Assembly (NCBI RefSeq): GCF_028890115.1 | Contig: NZ_JARCJD010000008.1 | Span: forward strand, 1 to 64,000 | Source of the DNA: Phaeobacter sp. QD34_24 | GTDB taxonomy: Bacteria; Pseudomonadota; Alphaproteobacteria; Rhodobacterales; Rhodobacteraceae | DNA length: 64,000 bases | Reading direction: 5' to 3' | Part shown: piece by piece, positions 1 through 8,147 of the stretch | Layout of the letters: each line of letters begins with the position of its first letter | How positions within the stretch are numbered: position 1 is the first letter of the stretch | Made by a program: the position numbers and the translations under genes | Notes under the pieces: model-generated | Seen by the model: the letters and a program-made list of their open reading frames with translations, nothing else | Database searches by the model: none | Told to the model about the DNA's origin: nothing

Positions 1-171
1 ACCCATAAAATGCCTCCGCACCGAATGCAGAAATCATACCATCATTCAGATCAGCAAGGGAGTTTTCACACAGCCTCTCCGGAAAGCGGACTTAAGCGGT
101 TCGCGGAAATCTCCGTATTCAAAAATACTTCGGCTTTGGCGCGCTCGAACAGGCCGAATCGTCAGGCCAAT

Positions 172-1701
172 TCAAAGAACAAGCGCCAGCAGCCCCACAC
201 ACAGTCCACCGACACCCGCTCCGATCAGGGCCGGGGCAAGCCATCCCCATGAGGCGCGTTTCTGCGTTTCGCCGCCTTGCACCTGGGCAATCAGGGCGCG
301 CTCCACCAGCGCTGGCAGGCGGGGGCCGAAGCGGGCCATGACCTGTGCGGTGCTGATCAGGTCCGAGGCCACGGCACGCGGGCCGATGGATTTCTTGATG
401 TAATCCTCGACCACGGGGCGGGCGGCTTCCCAGATGTTGATATGGGGATCCAGCGAGCGCGCGACGCCTTCGACCACCACCATGGTGCGCTGCAACAGGA
501 TCAGCTCGGTCCGCGTTTCCATGCCAAAGCGTTCTGTCACCTCGAACAGGTAATTCAGCAGCCGCCCCATCGAGATATGGCTGGCGTCCATGCCAAAGAT
601 CGGCTCCCCTACCGCGCGCAGGGCGCGGGCGAATTCGTCCACATCACGGTTGGCGGGCACATATCCGGCCTCGAAATGCACCTCGGCCACGCGTTTGTAA
701 TCGCGGCGGATGAAGCCGAACAGGATCTCGGCATAGACCCGGCGGGTGTATTCGTCGATATGGCCCATGATCCCGAAATCATAGGCGATGATGTCGCCAT
801 TGGCGGCGACCTTGAGGTTGCCCTGATGCATGTCCGCGTGGAAATAGCCATCACGCAGGGCGTGGCGCAGGAACAGGGTCAGCACCCGCGCGCCGAGTTC
901 CTGGCGGTTGTGGCCTGCGGCATCGATGGCGTCATTGTCGCCCAGTGGCACCCCGTCGGCCCAGCCCAGCGTCATCACCCGGCGCGCCGAATGGTTCCAC
1001 TGCACCTGCGGCAGGGTGAAGCCTTCGTCCTGGCCGGTATTGGCGGCAAATTCCGAGGCGGCGGCGCTTTCCAGGCGCAGGTCCAACTCGCCCTGAACGA
1101 CGCCGTCGAAATGTTCGATCACGTCGATGGGGCGCAGGCGCCGTGCGCCGGGGGCAAAAAGATCCACGATCCGGGCCGCGAAATAGAAGGCATCCACGTC
1201 CTTCTTGAAGGCGCGCTCAATGCCGGGGCGCAGCACCTTTACGGCGACATATTCGCCGGTATCGGCAAGGCGTGCCCGGTGCACCTGCGCGATGGAGGCC
1301 GCGGCGATGGGTTCGCTGAATTCCGAGAAGATTTCGTCCACCGGGCGACCCAACTCCTTTGCCACTTCTGCCATGGCGGCTTCGCGCGGGAAGGGGGGCA
1401 GCTTGTCCTGCAGCACGCGCAGCTGCTGGGCCAGATCGTCGCCCACCACATCGGGGCGGGTGGACAGCACCTGTCCGAACTTGATGTAGGCTGGTCCCAG
1501 CGCGGTGAGGGCGCGGGTGGCGGGCGGCATCTTGGGGTCGCCCTTGTAGCCCAGCCATTTGAACGGCCAGCCAAGGGTATGGGCCAGAATGCGCAGGGAT
1601 TTGGGGGCCTCGAAGGCATCCAGCACCACGTTCATGGCGCCGGTGCGCTCCAGCGTGGCGCCGGTGCGGATCAGGCGGATGATGTTATGGGGGCCGCGCA
1701 T
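172..1701 (-). CDS. ubiB: UbiB, ubiquinone biosynthesis ADCK-type kinase/ATPase
   Basis: 509-aa protein of the UbiB/ADCK atypical kinase family, which is needed for coenzyme Q assembly at the inner membrane. The family's KxGQ signature is visible near residues 74-77 (IKFGQVLSTRP). A kinase-like catalytic loop (FHADMHQGNL) and a following YDFG metal-binding motif lie near residues 285-310. The C-terminus (about residues 485-509) is a hydrophobic membrane anchor, as is usual. It begins 3 bp after the ubiE stop codon, so the two are almost certainly co-transcribed. Older annotations call it a 2-polyprenylphenol 6-hydroxylase, but the motifs are those of a kinase/ATPase. No clear terminator is visible downstream, and I support no gene in positions 1-171. 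Confidence 0.95.
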   Translation of the reverse strand: MRGPHNIIRLIRTGATLERTGAMNVVLDAFEAPKSLRILAHTLGWPFKWLGYKGDPKMPPATRALTALGPAYIKFGQVLSTRPDVVGDDLAQQLRVLQDKLPPFPREAAMAEVAKELGRPVDEIFSEFSEPIAAASIAQVHRARLADTGEYVAVKVLRPGIERAFKKDVDAFYFAARIVDLFAPGARRLRPIDVIEHFDGVVQGELDLRLESAAASEFAANTGQDEGFTLPQVQWNHSARRVMTLGWADGVPLGDNDAIDAAGHNRQELGARVLTLFLRHALRDGYFHADMHQGNLKVAANGDIIAYDFGIMGHIDEYTRRVYAEILFGFIRRDYKRVAEVHFEAGYVPANRDVDEFARALRAVGEPIFGMDASHISMGRLLNYLFEVTERFGMETRTELILLQRTMVVVEGVARSLDPHINIWEAARPVVEDYIKKSIGPRAVASDLISTAQVMARFGPRLPALVERALIAQVQGGETQKRASWGWLAPALIGAGVGGLCVGLLALVL

Positions 1702-1704
1702 GGC

Positions 1705-2457
1705 TCAGATCTTCCAGCCGGAGTGCAGCGCCGCGATGCCCATCGACAGGTTGCGATACTTGGCATTGGCAAAGCCTGCGTCCTTTACCATCTGCAGGAA
1801 GGTCTCCTGATCGGGGAACTTGCGGATCGATTCCACCAGATACTGGTAGCTGTCATAGTCATTGGCGATCAGCTTGCCCATGCGCGGGATCACGTTGAAA
1901 CTGTAAAGGTCATAGAGCTTCTGCATCCCGTCGTTCGGGAGCTGTGAGAACTCCAGCACCATCAGCCGGCCACCCGGTTTCAGCACGCGGTAGGCCTCTT
2001 CCAGCGCCTTTTGCGGGCGGGTGACGTTCCGAATGCCAAAGGAGATCGTGTAGACGTCGAAGGTATTGTCCTTGAACGGCAGCGCCATGGCATCGCCGGT
2101 GACCCAATCCAGGCTGTCGGCCATCTGGGCGGCTTCGGCGCGCAGGCGGCCTTCTTCCAGCATCGGCCGGGTCAGGTCCAGCACGGTCGAATGGCCGGAT
2201 CCGGCACGTTTCAGGAACCGAAAGGAGATATCGCCGGTGCCGCCCGCCACATCCAGAAGGCGCTGACCGGGGCGCGGCGCCAGCCAGTCCATCATCGCAT
2301 CTTTCCAGATGCGGTGGATGCCGACGCTCATCACATCGTTCATCACGTCGTATTTCGAGGCAACAGAGTTGAATACACCCTGCACGCGACCCGCCTTTTC
2401 CCGCTCGGGAACGGTTTCGAACCCGAAATGGGTGGTTCTATCCTGTGTATCGCTCAT
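1705..2457 (-). CDS. ubiE: UbiE, demethylmenaquinone/ubiquinone C-methyltransferase
   Basis: 250-aa class I SAM-dependent methyltransferase that carries out the C-methylation step of ubiquinone synthesis. The SAM-binding glycine motif ([12 protein letters not shown]) is near residue 66. The UbiE-specific stretches [20 protein letters not shown] and [13 protein letters not shown] are present, as is the typical C-terminal end SGWKI. It is the first gene of the ubiE-ubiB unit and diverges from mutM across about 107 bp. Length and motifs match the family closely. Confidence 0.96.
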   Translation of the reverse strand: MSDTQDRTTHFGFETVPEREKAGRVQGVFNSVASKYDVMNDVMSVGIHRIWKDAMMDWLAPRPGQRLLDVAGGTGDISFRFLKRAGSGHSTVLDLTRPMLEEGRLRAEAAQMADSLDWVTGDAMALPFKDNTFDVYTISFGIRNVTRPQKALEEAYRVLKPGGRLMVLEFSQLPNDGMQKLYDLYSFNVIPRMGKLIANDYDSYQYLVESIRKFPDQETFLQMVKDAGFANAKYRNLSMGIAALHSGWKI

Positions 2458-2564
2458 GCGGCTTGCCGTTTTCGTTGCTTCGCCCCAGTTATAGGGCGCT
2501 TAAGGGTGGGCACAATGCGGCCCATGGGCCAAACATGCGTCTATAGGGTGTCAGGAGCGATGTA

Positions 2565-3416
2565 ATGCCAGAATTGCCAGAGGTCGAGACGGTACGCCGC
2601 GGTTTGGTGCCTGCGATGGAGGGCGCGGTGATCGCGCGGGCCGCGGTGAACCGGCCGGATCTGCGCTGGCCCTTCCCCGATCGCATGGCCGAGCGGCTGA
2701 GCGGCGCGCGGGTCAATGCGCTCAGGCGGCGGTCGAAATACATCCTGGCGGATCTCGATACGGGGGAAACCCTGCTGGTGCATCTTGGCATGTCGGGGCG
2801 GATGACGGTCTCGGGCGATCCCCTGGGGCAGTTCGTGCACGACCACCCGCAGGCACAGAAACATGACCATGTGGTGCTGGACATGGACAATGGCGCCCGC
2901 ATCACCTTCAACGACCCGCGCCGCTTCGGGGCGATGGATCTCTTGGAGACGGCGACGGCCGAACAGCACAAGCTCTTATCGGTGCTGGGGCCGGAACCCC
3001 TGGGCAACGATTTCCACGAAGACCACCTGATCGCCGCCTTCAAGGGGCGCAACACGCCGGTGAAATCGGCGCTGCTGGATCAGGGAATCATCGCGGGTCT
3101 TGGCAATATCTACGTCTGCGAGGCCCTGTTCCGGGCCGGGATTTCGCCCAAAAGGAAGGCAGGGCAGATTGCCGCGCCACGGGTGGCTGCTTTGGTGCCG
3201 ATCATCCGCACCGTGCTGGAGGATGCCATCCGGGCAGGCGGCTCCTCGCTCAAGGATTTTCGCCAAGCCAATGGAGAACTTGGATATTTCCAGCACACAT
3301 TTGATGCCTACGGCCGCGAGGGGGAGCCGTGCAGGCGCGAGGGATGCAACGGAACCATTGCGAGAATCACCCAATCGGGGCGATCGTCTTTCTACTGTGG
3401 CAAGTGCCAAAGATAG
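2565..3416 (+). CDS. mutM: Formamidopyrimidine-DNA glycosylase (Fpg/MutM)
   Basis: 283-aa bifunctional DNA glycosylase/AP lyase of the GO system, which excises 8-oxoguanine and formamidopyrimidines. The mature N-terminus [13 protein letters not shown] carries the catalytic Pro (after Met removal) and Glu. The C-terminus has the four-cysteine zinc finger (CRREGC...YCGKC) used in DNA binding. The start is supported by AGGAG about 8 nt upstream; an ATGTAATG arrangement places another ATG just before it, but that frame stops at once. It diverges from ubiE. Full-length and intact. Confidence 0.96.
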   Translation: MPELPEVETVRRGLVPAMEGAVIARAAVNRPDLRWPFPDRMAERLSGARVNALRRRSKYILADLDTGETLLVHLGMSGRMTVSGDPLGQFVHDHPQAQKHDHVVLDMDNGARITFNDPRRFGAMDLLETATAEQHKLLSVLGPEPLGNDFHEDHLIAAFKGRNTPVKSALLDQGIIAGLGNIYVCEALFRAGISPKRKAGQIAAPRVAALVPIIRTVLEDAIRAGGSSLKDFRQANGELGYFQHTFDAYGREGEPCRREGCNGTIARITQSGRSSFYCGKCQR

Positions 3417-3480
3417 CTTGAACGAGATGTGTCTCGTGATAATGACTCGTTTCTGAACGGAACAACTGAAAGCGATACCC

Positions 3481-4257
3481 ATGGCCTATGAGACGATCAA
3501 CGTCGAAGTGAAGGACCACGTTTGCCTCATCAAGCTGAACCGACCCGAAGCGTTGAACGCGCTCAATCAAGAGCTGCTGACCGAACTCTGCGCCGCCCTG
3601 GATGAAGCCGACGCCAGCGACAAGGTGCGCTGCATCGTTCTGACCGGATCCGAAAAGGCATTTGCCGCGGGCGCCGACATCAAGGAGATGTCGGAGATGA
3701 GCTTCACTGAGGTGTTCTCGACCAATCTCTTCGCCTTCGTGAATGATCGCATCGAGGCCATCCGCAAGCCGATCATCGCGGCCGTGTCCGGCTATGCGTT
3801 GGGCGGTGGTTGCGAGTTGGCGATGCTCTGCGATTTCATCATCGCGGCGGATAGCGCCAAGTTCGGCCAGCCCGAGATCAATCTGGGCGTCATCGCCGGG
3901 ATCGGCGGCACCCAGCGTCTGACCCGTTTCGTGGGCAAATCCAAATCCATGGACATGAACCTCACCGGTCGCTTCATGAGCGCCGAAGAGGCTGAGCGCG
4001 CCGGGCTGGTGTCGCGCGTGGTTCCGGCCAAGAAGCTGATGGAAGAGGCCATGGGCGCGGCGCAGAAGATCGCCGAGAAATCCCTGCTGACCGCGATGGC
4101 CGTCAAGGAAACCGTGAACCGCTCTTACGAGATGCCGCTGAGCGAAGGCATGCTGTTTGAGCGTCGGGTGTTTCACTCGATGTTTGCCACCGAAGACCAG
4201 AAGGAAGGCATGGCCGCCTTCCTGGAAAAGCGCGAAGCGCAGTTCCGCGACAAGTAA
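3481..4257 (+). CDS. Enoyl-CoA hydratase (crotonase family)
   Basis: 258-aa crotonase-fold protein, most like short-chain enoyl-CoA hydratases that hydrate trans-2-enoyl-CoA in beta-oxidation or amino-acid catabolism. Crotonase features are clear: RPEALNALN near the N-terminus, the oxyanion-hole stretch AAGADIKEM (about 62-70), GYALGGGCELAMLCD with the first catalytic Glu, and PEINLGVIAGIGGTQRL with the second. It lies 64 bp after mutM and ends at a strong terminator, so it may share the mutM transcript or be monocistronic. Presence of both Glu residues favours hydratase over isomerase; the substrate is unknown. Confidence 0.9.
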   Translation: MAYETINVEVKDHVCLIKLNRPEALNALNQELLTELCAALDEADASDKVRCIVLTGSEKAFAAGADIKEMSEMSFTEVFSTNLFAFVNDRIEAIRKPIIAAVSGYALGGGCELAMLCDFIIAADSAKFGQPEINLGVIAGIGGTQRLTRFVGKSKSMDMNLTGRFMSAEEAERAGLVSRVVPAKKLMEEAMGAAQKIAEKSLLTAMAVKETVNRSYEMPLSEGMLFERRVFHSMFATEDQKEGMAAFLEKREAQFRDK

Positions 4258-4282
4258 TCCGCACGCGGGCATATCGAATAGG

Positions 4283-4309
4283 AAAGGGCAGGCCGGACCT
4301 GCCCTTTTT
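4283..4309 (+). terminator. Rho-independent terminator after the enoyl-CoA hydratase gene
   Basis: Perfect 10-bp stem AAAGGGCAGG/CCTGCCCTTT with a 5-nt loop and a short T run, 25 bp after the stop codon. It is partly symmetric but followed by T's on the plus strand. Confidence 0.85.
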
Positions 4310-4484
4310 CGTGACGGGATGCCGTTTCCATTGGCCTTGCCAAGGAGGAGCCATCTCTGTATAGACCGCCGTCATACATGCGCGTGCAGCCCGCCTAGGC
4401 TAGAATCACACCGGTGAACTGATCCGGGTCCGGCTGGCATTGCGCCCATTGAACAACACGAACCCGATACAAAGGTCAGACATC

Positions 4485-4748
4485 ATGGCAAATTCGCCCC
4501 AGGCAAAAAAGCGCGCCCGTCAGAACGAGAAACGCTTTGCCGTCAACAAAGCCCGTCGTTCGCGCATCCGCACCTTCCTGCGTAAAGTCGAAGAAGCAAT
4601 CGCATCCGGCGACAAGGAAGCCGCAACCGCAGCCCTGCGCGCCGCTCAGCCGGAACTGATGCGCGGTGTGACCAAAGGCGTTTACCACAAGAACACCGCC
4701 TCGCGCAAAATCTCGCGCCTGGCGGCCCGCGTCAAAGCGCTGGGCTGA
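4485..4748 (+). CDS. rpsT: 30S ribosomal protein S20 (bS20)
   Basis: 87-aa small, very basic protein starting [17 protein letters not shown], the diagnostic bS20 N-terminus, and ending [10 protein letters not shown]. It binds 16S rRNA early in 30S assembly. I chose the ATG at 4485 because it gives the normal length and the conserved start; an in-frame upstream ATG at 4440 would add 15 residues that do not fit the family. It has its own terminator and precedes dnaA, an arrangement often seen in alphaproteobacteria. Confidence 0.97.
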   Translation: MANSPQAKKRARQNEKRFAVNKARRSRIRTFLRKVEEAIASGDKEAATAALRAAQPELMRGVTKGVYHKNTASRKISRLAARVKALG

Positions 4749-4789
4749 TTCTTAAGAATATTGGGAATTTCCCGCTTTGGGTTTCCTGC

Positions 4790-4823
4790 AAAGGCGTCGC
4801 GTTTCGCGGCGCCTTTCTTTTTT
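4790..4823 (+). terminator. rpsT terminator
   Basis: 11-bp stem AAAGGCGTCGC/GCGGCGCCTTT (one T:G wobble), loop GTTTC, followed by a T-rich tract CTTTTTT. Classical intrinsic terminator 42 bp after rpsT. Confidence 0.9.
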
Positions 4824-4968
4824 GATCTCATGTTGAGCCAGTGCTGCAGTTGCGAGAGATTCTTTGCGATGAAAGCGCGAGTCAATATCATAGTTTCGTT
4901 GCCGCTTCCCCTCACAAGTTGCTATCACTGTTTCAGCGATTCACTCGCTGGGGGACAGGCTGCTCGCG

Positions 4969-4994
4969 ATGATCTTAACGGGCATTAAGATCAT
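4969..4994. repeat. Inverted repeat upstream of dnaA (10-bp arms)
   Basis: Perfect arms ATGATCTTAA and TTAAGATCAT separated by CGGGCA. It is AT-rich, unlike its surroundings, and has no T tract. It could be a protein-binding operator or an mRNA leader hairpin about 300 nt upstream of dnaA. Confidence 0.6.
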
Positions 4995-5048
4995 TCCTGA
5001 GTGTTCGGAAAACTGCGCCAAATGGCAGCGTGATCCGATCCTAGAGCT

Positions 5049-5067
5049 GTGCCGGATAGTCCGGCAC
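5049..5067. repeat. Inverted repeat upstream of dnaA (8-bp arms)
   Basis: Perfect arms GTGCCGGA and TCCGGCAC with loop TAG, just before the TTGACA hexamer at 5079. Either a tight hairpin or an operator next to a possible promoter. Confidence 0.55.
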
Positions 5068-5078
5068 GTAGTCCTGTT

Positions 5079-5105
5079 TTGACATTGGTGCATATCGACT
5101 AAACG
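5079..5105 (+). promoter_or_regulatory. Candidate dnaA promoter
   Basis: A perfect -35 consensus TTGACA at 5079-5084 followed after 15 bp by the weak -10 candidate TAAACG. The -35 is good but the -10 and spacing are poor, so this is tentative. Confidence 0.3.
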
Positions 5106-5241
5106 CGTGTGGTGCGGCGGTCGAAGGATGTTGCGTTGCGACGCGATCTCTACCGCCCGCTTCGGGTTCTGCGGCTGGTTCTGCTGGTACGCACCAATAT
5201 GCCTGTGTGTGAACGTGCCTCCTAAAAGGGGGCTTGATGAA

Positions 5242-5295
5242 ATGATAGGTCGAACAAGGGCCGCTGCTATTGGGGATGCACGAGGCGCAGCATGA
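5242..5295 (+). CDS. Possible 17-aa upstream peptide overlapping the dnaA start
   Basis: Reads MIGRTRAAAIGDARGAA and stops with a TGA that overlaps the dnaA ATG in an ATGA junction, the usual sign of translational coupling. An A-rich/GGGGG stretch at 5226-5232 could serve as a ribosome site. Nothing in the peptide identifies a function and the overlap could be chance; dnaA also has its own GAGG 6 nt before its start. Confidence 0.2.
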   Translation: MIGRTRAAAIGDARGAA

Positions 5296-6737
5296 CGGAA
5301 GAAAAATGGGGACAGCTCAGAAAACGACTGCTCAAGACGGTCGGCCAAAACAACTTCACCACCTGGATCGAACCGCTTGAATTCAGCGTTGTCGAGGAAG
5401 GTGTCGCGGTATTCCATGTGCCGACAAATTTCATGGGAAATTACGTCAGCCAGAACTTTGCCGATCTTATCCTGCATGAGCTGACCCTGTCAGGGGAACC
5501 GGTGCAGCGGCTTGCCTTCAAGGTGCCTGCCAATTCGCCCGTGCGCCCGGTTCGCCAGGTCGAACACGTGGCCGAACCCTTTGCGGAACTGGCCGACAGG
5601 GATGAGGCAGTAGAGCAGGGCGCGGCTGCGCGTGCTGCTTCCGATGCGCCTGCGATGGTGTCGCCTTCTGCTGGTTCGCGCGACGGGTCGGATATGATCC
5701 AGGCTGCACCGCTGGACCCGCGCTTCACCTTTGACAGCTTTGTGGTCGGCAAGCCGAACGAACTGGCCCATGCCGCCGCGCGGCGCGTGGCCGAAGGCGG
5801 CCCGGTCACCTTCAACCCGCTGGTGCTGTATGGCGGTGTCGGCCTGGGTAAGACCCACCTAATGCATGCCATCGCCTGGGAGTTGAAAGAGCAGAATCCG
5901 CATCTGAACGTGCTGTACCTGTCGGCGGAACAGTTCATGTACCGCTTCGTGCAGGCCCTGCGCGAGCGCAAGATGATGGACTTCAAGCACCTGTTCCGTT
6001 CGGTCGATGTGCTGATGGTGGATGACGTCCAGTTCATCGCCGGCAAGGACTCCACACAGGAAGAATTCTTCCACACCTTCAACGCCTTGGTGGATCAGAA
6101 CAAGCAGATCATCATCTCTGCGGATCGCGCTCCGGGTGAAATCAAGGATCTCGAGGACCGGGTGAAATCACGCCTGCAGTGCGGTCTGGTGGTCGATCTG
6201 CACCCCACCGATTACGAGCTGCGTCTCGGCATCCTGCAGACCAAGGTGCAGCAGCACCGCGAAACCTATCCCGATCTGGAAATCGCCGATGGCGTGCTGG
6301 AATTCCTGGCCCATCGCATTTCCACCAACGTGCGCGTTCTCGAAGGCGCCCTGACGCGGCTCTTTGCCTTCGCCTCGCTCGTGGGGCGCGAGATCGACAT
6401 GGATCTGACCCAGGATTGTCTGGCGGATGTTCTGCGTGCCTCCGAGCGCAAGATCACCGTCGAGGAGATCCAGCGCAAGGTATCGGAATACTACAACATC
6501 CGCATGTCCGACATCATCGGCCCGAAACGCCTGCGCTCCTATGCGCGTCCGCGTCAGGTGGCGATGTATCTGTGCAAGCAGCTGACCAGCCGATCGCTGC
6601 CGGAAATCGGCCGCCGGTTCGGCGGGCGTGACCACACCACCGTTATGCATGGTGTCAAGCGGATCGAAGAGCTAAAGACCACCGACGGGCAGATCGCCGA
6701 GGACGTGGAAATGCTGCGCCGGGCGCTGGAAGCGTAA
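5292..6737 (+). CDS. dnaA: Chromosomal replication initiator DnaA
   Basis: 481-aa initiator that binds DnaA boxes and opens oriC. Domain I (about 1-75) contains WIEPLEF; domain II (about 80-140) is a variable linker rich in Ala and acidic residues; domain III has the AAA+ Walker A GGVGLGKT (181-188) and Walker B VLMVDDVQF (about 238-246). Domain IV ends with the DNA-binding helix motif GRDHTTVMHGVKRI (about 447-460). The start fits family N-termini (MTEEKWGQL) and has GAGG upstream. Its long leader with palindromes and GANTC sites suggests regulated expression. It is followed by a strong terminator and then dnaN. Confidence 0.97.
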   Translation: MTEEKWGQLRKRLLKTVGQNNFTTWIEPLEFSVVEEGVAVFHVPTNFMGNYVSQNFADLILHELTLSGEPVQRLAFKVPANSPVRPVRQVEHVAEPFAELADRDEAVEQGAAARAASDAPAMVSPSAGSRDGSDMIQAAPLDPRFTFDSFVVGKPNELAHAAARRVAEGGPVTFNPLVLYGGVGLGKTHLMHAIAWELKEQNPHLNVLYLSAEQFMYRFVQALRERKMMDFKHLFRSVDVLMVDDVQFIAGKDSTQEEFFHTFNALVDQNKQIIISADRAPGEIKDLEDRVKSRLQCGLVVDLHPTDYELRLGILQTKVQQHRETYPDLEIADGVLEFLAHRISTNVRVLEGALTRLFAFASLVGREIDMDLTQDCLADVLRASERKITVEEIQRKVSEYYNIRMSDIIGPKRLRSYARPRQVAMYLCKQLTSRSLPEIGRRFGGRDHTTVMHGVKRIEELKTTDGQIAEDVEMLRRALEA

Positions 6738-6763
6738 GCCTCTGCAGCATTGGAAACAGCGAT

Positions 6764-6791
6764 AAGGCCTCGGATCGACCGGGGCCTTTTT
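6764..6791 (+). terminator. dnaA terminator
   Basis: Stem AAGGCCTCGG/CCGGGGCCTT (one T:G wobble) with loop ATCGA, followed by a T run, 26 bp after dnaA. It implies that dnaN has its own promoter in the remaining 190 bp. Confidence 0.85.
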
Positions 6792-6982
6792 GCATGCGCG
6801 GGGCAATCTTCGCGTGTCTGCAGGCAACGCTGCCCCCCGTTTTGCGGCGCTTGGGCCAATGGCCCCTTGACGCTACCGGCTTTCCCTTGGAGAACTCGAT
6901 AAAAAGCCTTGTATGGCAGGGGTAACACGCTAATTTGCTGGTCCCGGCCATTGCCTGAGGCAAGACAAAGAGGACAAGGGAC

Positions 6983-8104
6983 ATGAAGATCAGCATCGAA
7001 CGTGGCACGCTTCTCAAGGCTGTGGCGCAGGCACAGTCGGTTGTGGAGCGTCGCAACACCATTCCGATCCTCGCCAATGTGCTGATCGAGGCTGAGGGTG
7101 ACACCGCCCAGTTCCGCGCCACGGACCTTGATATCGAAGTCGTGGATAAAGCCCCCGCGCAGGTGGAACGTGCCGGCGCCACCACGGTTGCCGCCACCAC
7201 CCTGCATGAAATCGTGCGCAAGCTGCCCGATGGCGCGCTGGTCACGCTGACCGCCGATGCCGCAACTGGCCGCCTGACGGTCGAGGCGGGCCGCTCGAAC
7301 TTCTCGCTGGCGACCCTGCCGCGCGAGGATTTCCCGGTGATGGCCTCCTCCGAGTATCACTCGAATTTCACCGCCAATGCAGCCATGCTGCGGCGCCTGT
7401 TCGACAAGTCGAAATTTGCGATTTCGACCGAGGAAACCCGCTATTACCTCAACGGTGTCTACATGCATGTGGCCGACAGCCCCGAGGGCGGCAAGGCGCT
7501 GCGCTGTGTGGCGACCGACGGTCACCGCCTGGCGCGGATCGATGCGCCGCTGCCGATGGGCGCCGAGGATATGCCGGGCGTGATCGTGCCGCGCAAGACC
7601 GTGGGCGAGCTGCGCAAGCTGCTGGACGATGACGAGATGGACATCGCGGTCTCGGTCTCGGAAACCAAGGTGCGCTTTGCCACGCCGAATATCACCCTCA
7701 CCTCCAAGGTGATCGACGGCACCTTCCCCGACTACACACGCGTCATTCCCATGGGCAACACCCGCCGCCTGGAAGTGGATGCGGCAGAATTCGCCAAGGC
7801 GGTGGACCGGGTTGCAACCGTGTCCTCGGAACGTTCGCGCGCGGTGAAGCTGCAGCTGGAAGAAGACCGTCTGACCCTGTCGGTCAACGCGCCCGACAGC
7901 GGTGCCGCCGAGGAAGAGCTGGCCGTGGCCTATAGTGATGAACGTCTCGAGATCGGCTTTAACGCCAAGTATCTCTTGGAGATCGCCAGCCAGGTGGACC
8001 GTGAAAACGCTGTCTTCATGTTCAACTCCTCCGGCGATCCGACCCTGATGCGTGAAGGCAGTGACGAAAGCGCCGTCTATGTCGTCATGCCGATGCGGGT
8101 CTGA
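6983..8104 (+). CDS. dnaN: DNA polymerase III beta subunit (sliding clamp)
   Basis: 373-aa clamp subunit starting MKISIERGTLLKAVAQAQSVVERRNTIPILANVLI, the conserved first clamp domain, and ending in the typical MPMRV. The ring dimer tethers polymerase III to DNA. Length is normal for three clamp domains. It sits 43 bp before recF and is probably co-transcribed with it. Confidence 0.97.
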   Translation: MKISIERGTLLKAVAQAQSVVERRNTIPILANVLIEAEGDTAQFRATDLDIEVVDKAPAQVERAGATTVAATTLHEIVRKLPDGALVTLTADAATGRLTVEAGRSNFSLATLPREDFPVMASSEYHSNFTANAAMLRRLFDKSKFAISTEETRYYLNGVYMHVADSPEGGKALRCVATDGHRLARIDAPLPMGAEDMPGVIVPRKTVGELRKLLDDDEMDIAVSVSETKVRFATPNITLTSKVIDGTFPDYTRVIPMGNTRRLEVDAAEFAKAVDRVATVSSERSRAVKLQLEEDRLTLSVNAPDSGAAEEELAVAYSDERLEIGFNAKYLLEIASQVDRENAVFMFNSSGDPTLMREGSDESAVYVVMPMRV

Positions 8105-8147
8105 CGCGCGCAGCGACTCACTCAACACCAGGAAAGGGGCGCCCTAA

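Larger units (their letters stand above)
4749..5291 (+). other. 543-bp intergenic dnaA leader region
   Basis: Gene-poor gap between rpsT and dnaA. It holds the rpsT terminator, a 10-bp-arm and an 8-bp-arm inverted repeat, GANTC (CcrM-type) sites at 4858, 4879 and 4938 (plus one at 4747 over the rpsT stop), a TTGACA hexamer at 5079, and a possible 17-codon upstream frame overlapping dnaA. I saw no TTATCCACA-like DnaA box cluster, so I do not call an origin here. Confidence 0.6.

Noticed and set aside
277-1947. Very long open frame antisense to ubiB and ubiE (also similar ones opposite dnaN, gyrB, the ABC operon and the monooxygenase)
   Set aside because: These mirror GC-rich codon usage of well-identified genes on the other strand; their residue content is odd (His/Gln/Gly-rich) and no domain is recognisable.
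4749-5291. Chromosome origin next to dnaA
   Set aside because: No cluster of TTATCCACA-like boxes is visible; the palindromes alone do not define an origin. Computed box searches and GC skew would decide.
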